This document shows positions 47,572-60,542 of a stretch of 64,000 nucleotides of DNA, piece after piece; the stretch's first letter is position 1, and each line of letters opens with the position of its first letter. Origin of the DNA: Tetracladium setigerum (lineage: Eukaryota; Ascomycota; Leotiomycetes; Helotiales); assembly GCA_031472005.1 (NCBI GenBank), contig PZJY01000004.1:1152556-1216555 (forward strand), given 5' to 3'. The notes beneath the pieces were generated by a model. That model made no database searches. It saw nothing but the letters and a program-made list of their open reading frames with translations, and was not told the origin of the DNA. The translations under genes and the position numbers were made by a program.

Positions 47572-50172
47572 ATGGTCGACCTCGAAAAAAGCCCCACGGC
47601 TTCAAGCGATCGCACGACGGGCACGCCTTCAGACACAACGCTCAACACCGCCCCAGAAACGAAAGAATTCGCGTCCATACGAAGTCCCAGTCGGGCAGCG
47701 TCGCAGGCAGGGACGAGACCGGCGAGTTTGAAGTCGGTGGTTAGGACGAGGAGTAATAATGGATATGGTTGTGATGATATGGAGACCGGGCATCATGGGA
47801 CGGGAGAGCAGGAGGGGCAGGATGTGAATGAGTGGGAGGTGAAGTGGGATGATGGGGAGAATGATCCTTTGAATCCGAGGGGTTGGGGGAATGGGAGGAA
47901 ATGGATTATTGTGTGGATTGTTAGTTTGAGTTCGCTCTGTGTGTGAGTATTAATTTCCTTTTGGTTTCTGGTGGTTTGATGGGATGTGTTGGTGGATGGT
48001 AGATGGTGGATGGTGGGGAGAGGGAAGAGGAAGACATAGTGTAGGTGGGATGGTTGAACAAACACAAGCTTACGCGAGATTTAGGACTTGCGCTTCTTCG
48101 ATATATACTTCGGTCTATGGGCAGACTACCGTGGAGTTCAACTGCTCCAAGCTTGTGGCAACGATCGGATTGTCACTTTTCATCCTTGGTCTGGGATGTG
48201 GTCCCATGCTGTTGGGACCATTATCCGAATTCTACGGCCGACGCCCTATCTACCTAGCTTCATTCTCATTCTTCTTCATCTGGGTCATCCCCTCAGCCGT
48301 TGCAAAAAACATCCAGACCATGCTCATCGCACGATTCTTTGACGGTCTTTCCGGAAGTGCATTCCTCTCCGTAGCAGGCGGCACAGTAGGCGATCTCTTC
48401 AACAGAGAACAACTCCAACTTCCAATGTTGATCTACACTGCATCGCCTTTCGTCGGGCCATCCATCGGTCCCTTGGTTGGTGGATTCATCAATCAGTATA
48501 GCAACTGGCGATGGACTTTCTACGTCCTCCTCATCTGGTCCTTCTGCAACCTCACCGCCATCTTTTTCCTCGTGCCAGAGACATACCACCCCGTCGTTCT
48601 ACGCAACAAAGCTCGCGCTCTTCGCAAATCCACCGGAGAAGACCGCTGGCACGCACCGATGGAGAAGATGAACAAATCCATCCCCAAAACCATCGGATAC
48701 TCTCTCCTACGCCCATTTCAACTCCTCTTCTTGGAACCCATGTGTGCAAATCTCTGTCTCTTCTCCGCCATTCTCCTCGGCATCTTGTACCTATTCTTCG
48801 GGGCATTCCCAATCGTCTTCCAGGGGAATCACGGCTTCACTCTCTCGCAAACGGGATTGTCGTTCTTGGGATTGTTGGTGGGCATGATTGCCGGTTGCTG
48901 TACTGATCCATTTTGGCACTGGAATTACGCTCGCTTAATCAAGCAGAGGGAAGAGCGAACTGGCGAGGTGGGTGGAAGCGAGCCGGAATACAGGTTACCT
49001 CCTGCCATTGCTGGTGCTGTCTTGGTCCCAGTCGGCTTGTTCTGGTTTGGGTGGACAACTTATGGGAGTGTGCATTGGATTGTGCCCATTATTGGAAGTT
49101 CTATTTTTGGAGCTGGGTAAGTTGCGATCATCATTTCTCTATACCGCTCTTTCGTCGTCCTTTTTTGTTGTTTATTTTCTCCCCTCCTCCTTTTTACCTG
49201 CTTGAAACAGGTAGGTATCTGTTGCAACCTTTTTCCCTTTGCGATATGCCGGTGTTGTTACATACATACATTATTGTCCGCGTGGTCAGGGGCTTTGCTG
49301 GCTGAGATGGCTTGCAGAACCACCGCGTCCCCTCCTCGTTCAAGGTGTTCGTTCGTTTCTTCAGCATTCTTGTCACTTTGTACCTGCATTCTTCAACAAA
49401 CCCCTCGCTACCCAAGTGGTCAAGTGCTTGTGGCCGTTTATTGGGTTGGGCATGACCGCCCATCTCAAAATCAGCTCTCCTAGCTTCAGCAGCCTGCCTG
49501 CCTGCGTGCGTGCTGTTTTCACTCCCAGGGATATCCTAGATGAGGGATTCAACGCATACAAATCTCGTGCATACATACGTACATACATACCTACATGCAT
49601 GGGATACATGCAAGGCAAGGAGATCACATGCACCTCTTGTTCTCACGCACATACCTCCTTGTGCAATCAACCTTTCATTGCCTCCAAGAACAGGAGACCC
49701 TTAGAACGCCACCATTCATATATTTGCAAGGGAAAGGAGAAAAGAGAAAGAGAACATTTGCTGACCGAACCTCTCTCACCAATAGTACCGTCCTTGTCTT
49801 CTCGGGGATTTTTACCTATCTCGTCGATACGTATCCGCTGTATGCTGCTTCGGCACTGGCAGCTAATAGTTTTGCACGAAGTAGTTTTGGTGGTATGTGT
49901 GATTAATCTTTCTTTCCACCTTCCTCTTCCCTCCTTGCTTGAGCCTTGAAGCAGCAAGTCTTCGAGATAAGCTCAGTGGAAACGCATCCTAACTGACAAT
50001 CGATGTAGCTATCTTCCCACTCTTCGGCGTACAAATGTATCACAAACTAGGTGATCAATGGGCCACATCTCTCCTCGCCTTCCTCACCATTCTGATGGCG
50101 CCATTCCCGTATATCTTTTTCATTTATGGGAAGAAATTGAGGGGGCATAGTCGATTTGCTACTGCTAATTGA
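47572..50172 (+). CDS. MFS multidrug / polyamine-type H+ antiporter (DHA1 family)
   Basis: Exons 47572-47942, 48085-49116, 49786-49892 and 50009-50172 encode 557 residues, all in phase. The N-terminus is long and hydrophilic (NDPLNPRGWGNGRKWIIVWI, typical of DHA1 proteins). Then follow CASSIYTS..., LGCGPMLLGPLSEFYGRRPI (motif A), ARFFDGLSGSAFLSVAGGTV, SPFVGPSIGPLVGGF (motif C of antiporters) and WRWTFYVLLIWSFCNL. The end is FTYLVDTYPLYAASALAANS, then FARSSFGAIFPLFGVQMYHK. These are the marks of 12-helix drug:H+ antiporters such as Flr1/Tpo1 relatives, which export toxicants or polyamines across the plasma membrane. The third intron boundary is certain from the protein, which makes the second intron 669 nt, far longer than any other here. 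Confidence 0.9.
49117..49785 (+). other. unusually long (669-nt) intron in the DHA1 antiporter
   Basis: The donor GTAAGT at 49117 and acceptor AATAG at 49785 join GG to T and restore the conserved TVLVFSGIFTYLVDTYPLYA block. A second acceptor-like AAACAG lies at 49205-49210, where an intron of normal size would end. The extra 570 or so bases hold a CATA/CGTA tetranucleotide run near 49565-49600 and no clear terminal inverted repeats. Confidence 0.7.
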
Positions 50173-53100
50173 GTGAGGGAATGGATGTTGATCTACTTTC
50201 TCTCTCTCTATGCTATTCTTTCCTGGTAAGATAGGGAAAGGGAGGTAGTGTTCTTGAGATATTTATTGGTTAATGTGTTCGTAGAATTTCTTTGAAAAAG
50301 GCTGTATGTATTTTGTTTATGAAGAGGGGCGTCTTTTCTTCTTGGCGAAAGGCTGGTTTTTGCATAGCGGTTCGTTCTTCTTAGGATTTACCCCAATTGA
50401 GTTAAAAGATAGAGGGAGGGTGCTTATAATCATACCATGGATGCATCAAAATGTTGCAAGGAATAGATAAAGTAGATAGAATAATTGAAAGAGGTAATTC
50501 AAAGTAAAACCATCCATCTCTATCAACCAATGCACTCAGCTCTAAAGGGCCAAACCCGTACAGAGAAAAAAATATTGAAATGATAGGAAAACGACATGCA
50601 AGCTAGGCTAGGATTTTCAGGGTCTTGGACGTGAAAGGCATGGGAATTGTGATTGCGTTCTTTGGTGGTGGATGTTCCAGCGTTCCACGACATCGATTTG
50701 AGGCTTTTAACTGACTGGAGAATTGGGGATCATCTGATAACCCGTCCATCCCAGCACACACTGCACTGGACATCACTGCACGGCACAGGTCCAGCAGGGC
50801 ACATTATATCGTTTCACGTTCTGCGTGTAAAAAGACGCAGAAATAGTGGGTGTGTGTGTGGTGTTACCTAGTAAGGCTATTATTATTGGGGGAGGTTGTT
50901 TGGAATTGGAGTGGCGGTTGTTGGTTGTTGATTTTGATGAGGGAGAGGAGGGAGAGTATGGTATGGCGTGGTATGTTGTTGAGCACATACATACTTCGTA
51001 CGTACGTAAAGTGCGCGCCGTCCTTCTATCCTTCTATTCTTTCTGCCTTCCATCCATCCATCCATCCATCCATCCGTACATATCACAGTTAATTTTCAAG
51101 GATATGGGATTATGTAAAGGTATGGTAAAGGTGAGGTGAGGTAGGTATGTACACTGCTTAGCGAGAAGGCGTAAACAAAAGTAACCCACCAACTGGCTCG
51201 CTCGCTCAGTTACTCGGTGAGTGCATCCATCACTCACTCACCCGCGTCATTATTCGTCTGAACGATAGACGCATCAGCATTCAGTACCCCTCCCGTCCGT
51301 CCTTCCCGTTCCCGTTCCTTCGATCCTTTCTCTCCTTGAAATAAATACCTCCCTGCTAACTGCCTTGGTGTATAGTACTTCAACATTCTATCTCGAGTCT
51401 TCTCATCAATTCCCAAAAAAGAAATTTCTAGGTAGGTATGCATGGATCACTAAATGAGATGAACATGTGACGACATCTCCCAGCTGCGTAATGGACTAAA
51501 AGTGTCTATCCCTATACCTATTCCCTTCTGCTGTTGTGATATTTGTATGACCTTTGGTCTCTCTCTCCAGAACATTGACCAGCCTATTAATAACCTGGAG
51601 AAGAATGGGCTCCGCTCCTCCTGCCGTGTAACACAACGTGGGTGACTACTGTAGCTACTCTACAGTAGTACAGCACTAAACTAATCAACACATTTCAACA
51701 GCGTGAGGAACAGCTAGCTGGTGAGGAAGTACAGCAGTGGGGAAATTTCCCTGTCAATAATAGGATGGACGGCGGATTTCTGTCATGCAGGTGTGATCCC
51801 AGGGGGTGGATATCACATATTTTCTTGACTGCAACGAAACGACGCAAGTAAGCGTGCGGAGGTGCTGGATGGTGGGACGATCGACGGCGTGGTGGTTGAT
51901 GGTGGGGGAGGTTTTGTTTTTTTGGTTGAAAGGGTGGTAATACAATGATTTCGTGTATGGGAGGTTGTATGGTGAAAGGGATCAAGAGAGGAGGAAAAGC
52001 CTCGAAGAAGGCACTTAAGTAAACATGCTAAAGCCAACAAGGAAGGGAGGCAAGTAAACATGCTAAAGTCAACAAGGAAATAATTCGCGGTGTTCCACAA
52101 CCGAGAGATGCTCGTACAGTACACTACTGTACAGTTCCTACCTACTGTAGATTTTTTGGAGAGAAGAGATAGATAAATGCCTCCAGCCGAAAAGCAAAGG
52201 CAAAAGGCAAAGCAAAGGCCCCTGTCACCCACAGACGAATCAAGCGAGGGCAATTCGCAGTTCTGCCCGCCCGCCGGACAAGCAGCGAGAATTTATGCAG
52301 GAAGAATGAGAATGAGCATTTTGAATGAATGCGGAAATACTTCACGAGGGCAGTAGTAGATGTCAGTCTTTTCATCACCACAAAGTACTGTTGCAATGGC
52401 CTCAACGTTCTCCGTTCACGTTCACTCTCTCGCTTATAATGGCGATCCCAAGTCCGGATGGATATGTTCAACGGTGAGGTGGATGTTGGGGGGAACTATC
52501 GACAGAAAAGGCGTCATCTACTTTGAGTCTTTGCATTAAGGAGCTGCTGTTAGCACAATCAATTGTGGAAATTTCTGCGTCTTGGTCTTGGGGTGGTCGG
52601 GCTTTGCAGGAGCCTAAGAAAGTCCCGCAGAAAAGACTAAAAGGAGAAGTCACCAAGTAATCACCAAGTAATGACCAAGTAAAATATCTCGTTCCCTCAC
52701 ACATCAAATACGGGACAAGACAAGGACTGACTGACCTGCCTGCTGATGCAGAGCTTTTGACGGCGCTAAGCCCCGCCTCTCCACTACAGACTGCCACAGT
52801 GCCACTACTCTGCTGAACAGAACTCTGACACTTCCTCTCCCTCTCTCCCTTCAAGATCAACCTACCAATGATCACATCTGCATAGCTAACCCACCATCTC
52901 TCCTCTCCACTCTACCGCTGTTAAACATAGCACATTTTATTCCACTACTCCCCTCTCTTCTGCTATTCCTCCTGCATATCCTTCGAGAAAGAAAAAGCAA
53001 TTCGATGCTCCCCGTCGGCGCAGGAAAAGGCAATTGTCCAGGTCCCTTTTCATCACAAAATAATCCCTCGGGACGTCACAATACACACTTCCCTGCTCGT

Positions 53101-54456
53101 CCACCACAACCACCACCACCACTACTACCACTAACTCCCAGCTTCAACGTGCCAGTCCTCGCCACGCATTCCTCCTCCTCCTCCTTGACCCTTGGGCGTC
53201 AATGCCATTGTGCTGGACGTCACTAGCGCGCGCGGATACCTGCATCGACCGAGTTGTTGATGGTGTCGCACAGCAGTGAAGAAAGCCTCCTCTCTCTCTC
53301 CTCTCCTCTCCACCTCCCACCTCGCTGCGACTCACATTGTGCGCCTGCACTCTTGTGCGTCGAGACACGCATCGAGGATCTCCTTCTTGCGCGCAACGGC
53401 CCTCGACCCCGCGCTGCGCTTGATTGAGAGTACGTACAGTAACCAGCCAGTGTGCGGTCTGATGAAGGACGACTGAGACGTGCGGTACGCGACAACGACA
53501 CCTACATCTGCCTACCTTACCTTACCTATCGTTTACGCAGAGCAGATACGCACCCGCCAGTGTGCCAATTGTAAGGATAGTAGCAAGCATTGGTCGGCGA
53601 CTTGGCCGCGAGAGGTGTCGCGTGAGGGCAGAGAAATAAGGACAGAGCAGCTGGACGACTCGACTAGGAATTAGGAAGGCAAGAGCAGGAAATCCAGACG
53701 TCAACTTGTCCGTTTCGAGGCATACAGAAGGGTCTCAGAAGATCTGGAAGGCCGGGGCGCGGGAAGACTGTCACAAGGGATACACGGAGCGTGGCTTTGC
53801 CGGAGACAGAACGAATCGAAGCGAATATACTGGAGGCCATAGGCGAGTTCATACGCTTTGCATACCATTGATAGCCTCTCCTCGTGCATGCGAACGCGTG
53901 CTTCTGGGCAGGATAGGCACGAGACGAAACGTGTGGAGACCTTGAAGGTCTGGGTAGGTGCACAAAAAAGGTGTGGTGAGCAGCCTCTCTGGCGGTGCAT
54001 ATTGCTTTCCAGAATTGACCTGCAGCGCAAGGGCAACAGCAGAGTTGGAGAAGATCGACGGTATTTCAACAGCTTGGCTAGCCATCACTAGCAGACCAGA
54101 CGCCTCTGACAAGCTGCAGAGCGCAATTTGGTGGGAATTAAGGGTCTTCCATATCAGCCAGCAGGCTGAGAAGAAGGGACCGAAAGGGGCTGAAGGAAGC
54201 AAAGACATTATACTTGTCTTGCTTTAGATTGGGCGGTTCACGGCACCCAATTGTGCGTCACAGCTGCTTGTGTGACGAGGCTTTTGTTGCGACTGGACGG
54301 GCAGCGAGCCAATCCAACCACCTGACAAGCGAGAGAAGGTGAATTGAGCATTGACTCGCAGGGGCTTGTCTTATTGATTGAGGTGTGGTTTTACAAAGCA
54401 CGAGTCTAGCCTGGCAGGAAGCAGTACTCAAGTTTGACTTGGTATTTATAGTCAAG
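50173..54456. other. gene-poor 4.3-kb stretch with microsatellites
   Basis: This is upstream of ERT1. It holds a (CATC)n run at 51045-51075, palindromic TACAGTAGTAC motifs at 51645-51676 and 52114-52148, and a tandem copy of an AAGTAAACATGCTAAAG phrase at 52016-52070. Runs of CCACCACC and TCCTCC at 53105-53190 create spurious ORFs on both strands. I find no gene. The last several hundred bases are likely the promoter and 5' UTR of ERT1. Confidence 0.4.
51045..51075. repeat. CATC tetranucleotide microsatellite
   Basis: Seven or so perfect CATC units are directly visible. In the minus frame they read as a run of Trp-Met-Asp-Gly, which is an artefact. Confidence 0.85.
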
Positions 54457-56708
54457 ATGTCAGGAGATACTGAGATTGAGGACCTCGAGGTTTCCGACGG
54501 AGCTTCGGAAAATGAATATAGCGAGCATGATCATGAGCCAGAGATTGTGAAAGAGGAAGACGATCATACCGATATGGCGGAACAGAGATTTAGACCCGGT
54601 GAGGTCGATGAAAATGGTAAACCCATCGTCAAACCAAAGCCAGAGCCAAAGGATCCTTTGAGACCGCGGAGAAAGAAGGCAAGAAGGGCGTGTTTTGCTT
54701 GCCAGAGAGCACATCTAACCTGTGGTGGGTTTTGTTTTCTTTCATTCAATTACCATCTCCACTAAAGAGGTATGCTAAGCATCTCCCAGGGGATGAACGA
54801 CCATGTCAGCGTTGTATCAAGAGAGGACTTGCGGATGCTTGTCAAGACGGTGTTAGGAAGAAGGCTAAATACCTTCACGACGCCCCACCTGAAGCTCTTC
54901 GTCCTGTTCTGGGGCCAAATTACAATCAAGTCAACAATGGACGAACAAACAGCAGTACTAGTGTCAACGCTGGACCACCACCAATGGCAAACCCTTCGGA
55001 AGCTTCGCCACCCATTCAGAACTTCTTCTCGGGGATGATCCTTCTCCATCATATGCCCTCTTCACTAATTCATCAAACCCAATGCCTCCTCCACTCCAAG
55101 CGAGATTATCATATACCAGTCAGCAATCGCCGTTATCACCAACCTTCCAGAATCAAGTGGGCCGCAACAATCCACTGCAAACTTTGACCATGCCTCAAGT
55201 GACGAACGATGTTCAAAACTCGTATGGGGGGGCACTGTTTGATCCAAGTAACCCCGCCATATTCAACTTTGACTTGGAAGGGCTAAACTTTGGTAACCAT
55301 TATGGTGCTCTGGAGTTTGGTATGCTTGGACACATGTCTTCTGGAGCAGCAGAAACTCCAACGAAAGACAACGGATCTATTTCATCACAAGGAATGGGCG
55401 ATGGCTTCAATGGGGGGTTTGGAAACAACATGAATCAGTATAGTATGTATGCTGGTCAAGACATGCTTTCGGATTTTGGTGGACTCGAACGTCAAAATAG
55501 CAACCAGATGTACGGTGGTCACCACGGTCTGCCACAAGCCTACGCCATTGCTGGGACTGGGACAAGTCACCATAGTCCCAATACTGACTCTAATGGGAGC
55601 CCGGCGGCGAGTGCAATGGGATTTGATGCTTCACCTACTACTACGGCATTCAACACTCCTCAGCATCCGCAACAATCTCACAGGCCTGCGAAGCGACAGG
55701 ACACGAAGCCAACTGGACCCAAATTAGGCCCCGTGTCAGCGTTGGGAAAACGCACTCGCGATCCTTCGGCTATCTACGACACTGTCCACGAACCCTATTC
55801 GTACACCACTGGTTTTCATAGCCTAACGGCATTTCTCCAGCGTCGCTTCTCACCAAACAAGACATTGAGAATTGCCAAGTCCCTAGCTTCTATCCGACCG
55901 TCTTTCATCTCTTGCACAAAAACCCTCAACCGCCAAGATTTAATTTTCATGGAGAAGTGTTTTCAACGCACCCTTTTCGAGTACGATGATTTCATGGTCA
56001 ATTGCTGCACGCCTACGCTTGTCTGTCGACGCACGGGTGAAATCGCTGCGGTCAACAAGGAGTTTACGCTCTTGACTGGGTGGAAGAAGGATGTGCTGTT
56101 GGGCAAAGAGGTAAACCTTAACATCAACACAGGCAAGTCTGCCTCAGGCCTCAACTCTGGATCGGCAAGTCTCGGGAACTCAGGTCGCGCAGGACTCGCA
56201 ACGCCCCGCATGCGCCCGGCATCGCTCGCAGAGCAAAAAGAAGGCAGACCACAACCAGTATTCCTAGCCGAGCTTCTCGACGACGATAGCGTGATAGAAT
56301 TTTACGAGGATTTCGCGCGCTTGGCATTCGGCGATAGCCGAGGTAGTGTCAACAAGCGATGCAACTTATTGAAGTACCAACCCAAGGGTAATGACGACGG
56401 AAGTCCGGAAACATCGAAAGATGATTCATCGGCGGCGAAGAAGAAGAGGAAGGAGATTATTGGTGGGATTGGCGGTATGGGGAATCGAGTGAGGGAGATT
56501 GATGGGGAACATGGAATTGGTAGGCTCGAGAGAGATGGGAAGATGGAGTGCAGTTATTGTTGGACGGTGAAGAGAGATGTTTTTGATATCCCCATGTTAA
56601 TTGTTATGAACGTAAGTCTTTTCCATTCTTTCCCCTCTACCCCTCCTCCCCCGCAGTAGAACAAGTCACTAACCATTCTCACGAAAACAGTTCCTTCCTT
56701 GCATCTAA
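54457..56708 (+). CDS. ERT1: Transcription activator of gluconeogenesis, ERT1/AcuK type
   Basis: Exons 54457-54724, 54790-56611 and 56691-56708 encode about 702 residues. A Zn2Cys6 cluster (C79, C82, C89, C95, C98, C107: [20 protein letters not shown] then C) is preceded by the basic RPRRKKARR and followed by RKKAKYLHDAPPEALRPVLG, a near-diagnostic block for AcuK/ERT1/Rds2. A PAS domain starts around YDDFMVNCCTPTLVCRRTGE. The last exon supplies only FLPCI. These nuclear factors switch on gluconeogenic genes during growth on non-fermentable carbon. The frame steps once at a GGGG run (55031-55034): total length is 2,108 nt, one short of 703 codons, and one more G would give FFSGDDPSPSYALFTNSS. 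A 65-nt intron (GTACTA to TTCAG, ending at 55018) would also restore frame, but it removes natural-looking sequence. Confidence 0.9.
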
Positions 56709-58284
56709 TCCAAACGGCCATCAAGACCCCTTAACGGGCAACAACAACCACGAATCTGCGACGATCCATTCCCCCCCATCACACATTGATTGCTTCCTTC
56801 CTCCTTTTTCAATTCAAGCACAAACTTGGGTCGCATTCATTTTTTTGGCAGTTTGAAAACTCTTTCTTTTCCGTTTTCTCACTTCCTTTTCTTTCTTTTT
56901 TTCTTTGCAAGTACAGTACAGAAACATACCAACATTTCGCATGCATTTATTTTGGGGCAAAATCAACACAAACTGGAATTTCATCAGGAGCATGGGGGTG
57001 GGGATGGGCAAAAAACACATGGGGGAACAACAGGGTAAAGATCGAGGGAAGAGTTCCTATTGTTATTTTTTTGCTGTAATGGCTCTCATCTAGCTAGGAA
57101 CTTCTGGCCCTCATGGTTTGGGTGGCGTTATCTCTTTTTTTTTTAAGGAGGGGGGGATATGTGAGCCTTTTTCCTGTCGTCGTCATGTAATTAGTCTCGA
57201 GAGTTGGGATGATGGGGATGGGAGAGAGAGAGACGGAGGTAGAGGAGAAGAGAATGGTAGAGGATTAAAATTGGCGGGGGTGGGAAGAAGGAAGAAAGGG
57301 GTGTGTGGTGTGACCGTGTGTGTGGTGTGGATATTTTGCATGCATGCGTGGAGATGGTGTTAATTGAACCTGACTGTTTTTTGTCTTTTTTTTGGTGGTG
57401 AGGTTCATTGAATATATTGCTGTTTTTTTGAAAACAAAAATCCTGAAAGAGGGAAGGAAGAAAGTAAGAAATAGTGAAAGTGAGTGTGACGGTGATTGTG
57501 AGACTTTGAGGGTGAGATTTTGAGATTGTGAGAATGTGGGGGAAGGGAAGGTGAGATGAGCCTATTCTTTAACAGGTACAACGAAAAGAACATAAGGCAG
57601 CAGTCGTCGTGTGTGTAAGTTGGTAGGTAGGTAAGATTACCAAATGGTGAAATGGCTGGAATTATGTGCCATCTGAGAGACGGAGGGGGTTCTTTTTTGG
57701 GTAATAAATATGCAAGTTTTCTTACTGGTGAAATCGGTGGGAATATGGTGATTCGTGGATACAAAATATAAAATATTAGTAAATATCTTTGTATTCAATT
57801 ATTTATGTGTAAAGGAGCTAAGATAGGGACAGTCAGTGGCCTGGGGGCTAGATGTGTATTTATCTATACGAAATGTAGAGGGGTAAAACTGAGTTGGCAC
57901 TTCCTTGTGATCTGATTAGTGATTGCTGGCATTCTTTTTGTGTATGATTCTCTAAGTATGAGGACGACTAGTATTCGCGAACTTGTTCTTGTTATTCTTT
58001 ATTGTGTTATTCATCTCGCCTCTGCTTTATATGTTCGAAATACTGATCCAAAGCCTCACGTAGACTCTTAGTCATATAAGTCCCGGGTTTAGCGACCCTC
58101 TGCTTCAGGCAAGGCGCGTGCACGGGCCTAGTGCCGCTTTCAACGTCTATATGTGAGGTCTCAAGTCCAGGCAACCAGCAACCCCGCTCCACCTCGAACA
58201 TCTCACACAGCTTCTAACTGGAAGTATTTCAGCCCTTGTTGCATCACTACAACTCGATCGAACACCAAAACGTATACTTGCTCT
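56709..58284. other. intergenic, low-complexity
   Basis: This stretch downstream of ERT1 has T-rich tracts at 56840-56920, GGGGGA and GAGAGA purine runs at 57140-57300 and GTGAGA-type repeats at 57475-57545. ORFs here come from the base bias. A (GTAG)n-like run lies at 57622-57634. I see no gene. Confidence 0.4.
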
Positions 58285-60542
58285 ATGAAGTCCACAGTAG
58301 ATCACATCTTGGAGGATACGGAGAAGCTTCAAGATTATGATGCGCAAGAGAGATTTGCGTTGGAAAAATTATCCGTGCCTCTCTCACGTTCATCACCGCT
58401 TGTTGTAGGCTGCTTTCTTCATACTCTAAAATGCCTTTCTAGCAAGTTTTTAATCATAGACTTCTTAGTGTCATATCTGTAAAGACCTAGACCCAAGACA
58501 CTTCCCTTTTTCTGCGCTTTGCTCAGGGTTTGACGGATGGTACGAGAAACATCCCTGCTATTACGCAGACTTTAGACCTGGAGTTGACCCTGAACACATC
58601 AAAACATCGTCAAGGAACTGCACACCATGTCTTTTACTCTGGAATGCATGTGCTGCATCTTTTCAACAGCTCCCTGTTGATTTCGCCCTTTCATCAAGTA
58701 CAAGAATAGGGTTTCATGCTACTTACCCAGGGGCTCCTTTGGAACTTTCTTTATCTGATCTTGTTTCAAAACATGAAGTTAAGCTAGAAATCTACCAGTT
58801 AGGAGGTACGTATATTATTGAATCTTATATGCGATCAATTCTAACCAGCGTATTGAATAGGCTTTGGAGACTTGAGAACGTTTCCTGCGATTGGGACTGC
58901 CACGCACACAACACGTGACACTTCATCGCCAGAAGCTTCCTTCAAACTAAAAGAATGGTTTGAGAATTGCATGAAGTCCCACAGAGGTTGCGAAATCCCG
59001 TTGTTAGCAGAATTTGAGTCCCCAACACGATTGTTAGACTTGCACCCTCATAACAAGAATAATCTATTGGATATCAAGCTTTTCGAGACTACAAGAAGCG
59101 GAATCAAATATGCTTGTCTAAGCCATTGCTGGGGCGGGATTCAACCCCTCCAAACAACAAAATACAATCTGTCAGAATTCAAAGAGACGATCCCCTGGAA
59201 CTCTCTCCCTTCCACCTTTCGAGACGCGATCACCGTAACCCGGTCATTGGGTCTTAGATATCTTTGGATTGATTCACTATGTATCGTTCAAGATTCGAGA
59301 GAGGACTGGAGCAAGGAGTCGGGAAGAATGTCTACAGTCTATCTTAATGGTGTGATAACAATTGCTGCAACAGGTGCATTCAACAGCACAGATGGATGTT
59401 TCTCAATTTCGCAACCAGCAGATGAAAGAGCTCAGATCCCCTTGCTGCACTGTCAAAATAAGTTCTTTATTCGTCGAAAACTGCGGCACTCGCATAACAA
59501 AATGAACCCATATTTCACATCAAAGACCAAAAACATTCCAGATCCCTATCCTCTTCTTCAGCGTGCTTGGTTCTACCAAGAACGTCTTCTCTCTCGGCGG
59601 ATGTTGCACTTTGGGCCCGATGAAATCAGCTGGGAATGCCGAGAATACCTGCGATGTGAGTGTACGCTGGCACAGCATGATGACACCTGGACGAATATTC
59701 GAAAAAACTGGAAACTTCCTTTCGGGGACGAGAGATTTGCAGACATACTTCCCCATGCGTGGTACGATGTTGTCCAATTGTACTCAAAATTGGATCTGAC
59801 ATACGCTTCTGATCTTCTCCCAGCTCTGTCAGGGCTTGCTAGGAGATTTCAAGAACTAGGCAAAGGCAGATACGTTGCTGGCCTTTGGGAGGATACTCTT
59901 TTGTGGGATCTGACATGGCAAAATCCGCTCTGCTTGGCAAGAGAAGAACGCATTATCTCCCGTGCAGTACCCTGGCGAGCTCCTACTTGGTCATGGGCTT
60001 CTATCCAGGGAGGGTGCTACTACGATCCAAACACCTCAAACAATGTGAAGATGGACCGCGAGATCTCTTGTCCAATGGAAATTATCGAACTGCACTATCT
60101 ACCAAAGGATGAGAATATATTTGGCGAAGTGAAAGCAGCCCATTTGATGGTAAAAGCACCAATGATAAAGCTTCAGCTTATTCGGCATCCGGCTGGAATC
60201 TTCGGGTATGCCTTGCAACATGTAGCGAATCTTCAGAGGCCCAAAGTCACTTTCGTTGACAACTTTCTACCAGACTACAAAATCGACGTTCCAGATGACA
60301 ATGGACAGACAGTTGATGCTCTCCAAATTATGATTTGCGAAAATGATGTTAGACATTTTCTTATTCTTCGTCTTATGAATCGACAAAACCAAACATATGA
60401 AAGAATAGGATATGGCGTCAGTTATACTAACGACGGTTCTTACAAAGATGGGAAACGCCAGGCATCTGATGAAACTAGATATCGTGACGAACTGGCTCAC
60501 TTATTTGATCAAGCCGAGGAGAAGACTGTGACGTTAGTATAG
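58285..60542 (+). CDS. HET-domain protein
   Basis: The main exon 58861-60542 carries the HET domain: YACLSHCWGG, then LPSTFRDAITVTRSLGLRYL, WIDSLCIVQDSREDW, YLNGVITIAATGAFNSTDGC, and further on RAWFYQERLLSRRMLHFGPD and WRAPTWSWASIQGG. These are the three blocks of the family plus the usual C-terminal part. An upstream exon 58527-58805 (FDGWYEKHPCYYADFRPGVD and on) joins through a good 55-nt intron. The first exon begins at the ATG at 58285 (MKSTVDHILEDTEKL); its join to the second is uncertain. The only phase-compatible donor is a weak GTTCAT at 58388, and a better-looking GTAAAG at 58479 is out of phase. HET domains act in vegetative incompatibility and trigger cell death, often downstream of NLR-type partners. 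An NB-ARC-TPR gene lies 1.1 kb away. Confidence 0.87.

Noticed and set aside
49210..49949. 236-codon plus ORF inside the long intron
   Set aside because: It runs through the intron and overlaps the next antiporter exon in another frame; no domain.
50883..51237. Minus ORFs rich in Trp-Met-Asp-Gly
   Set aside because: Direct translation of the CATC microsatellite.
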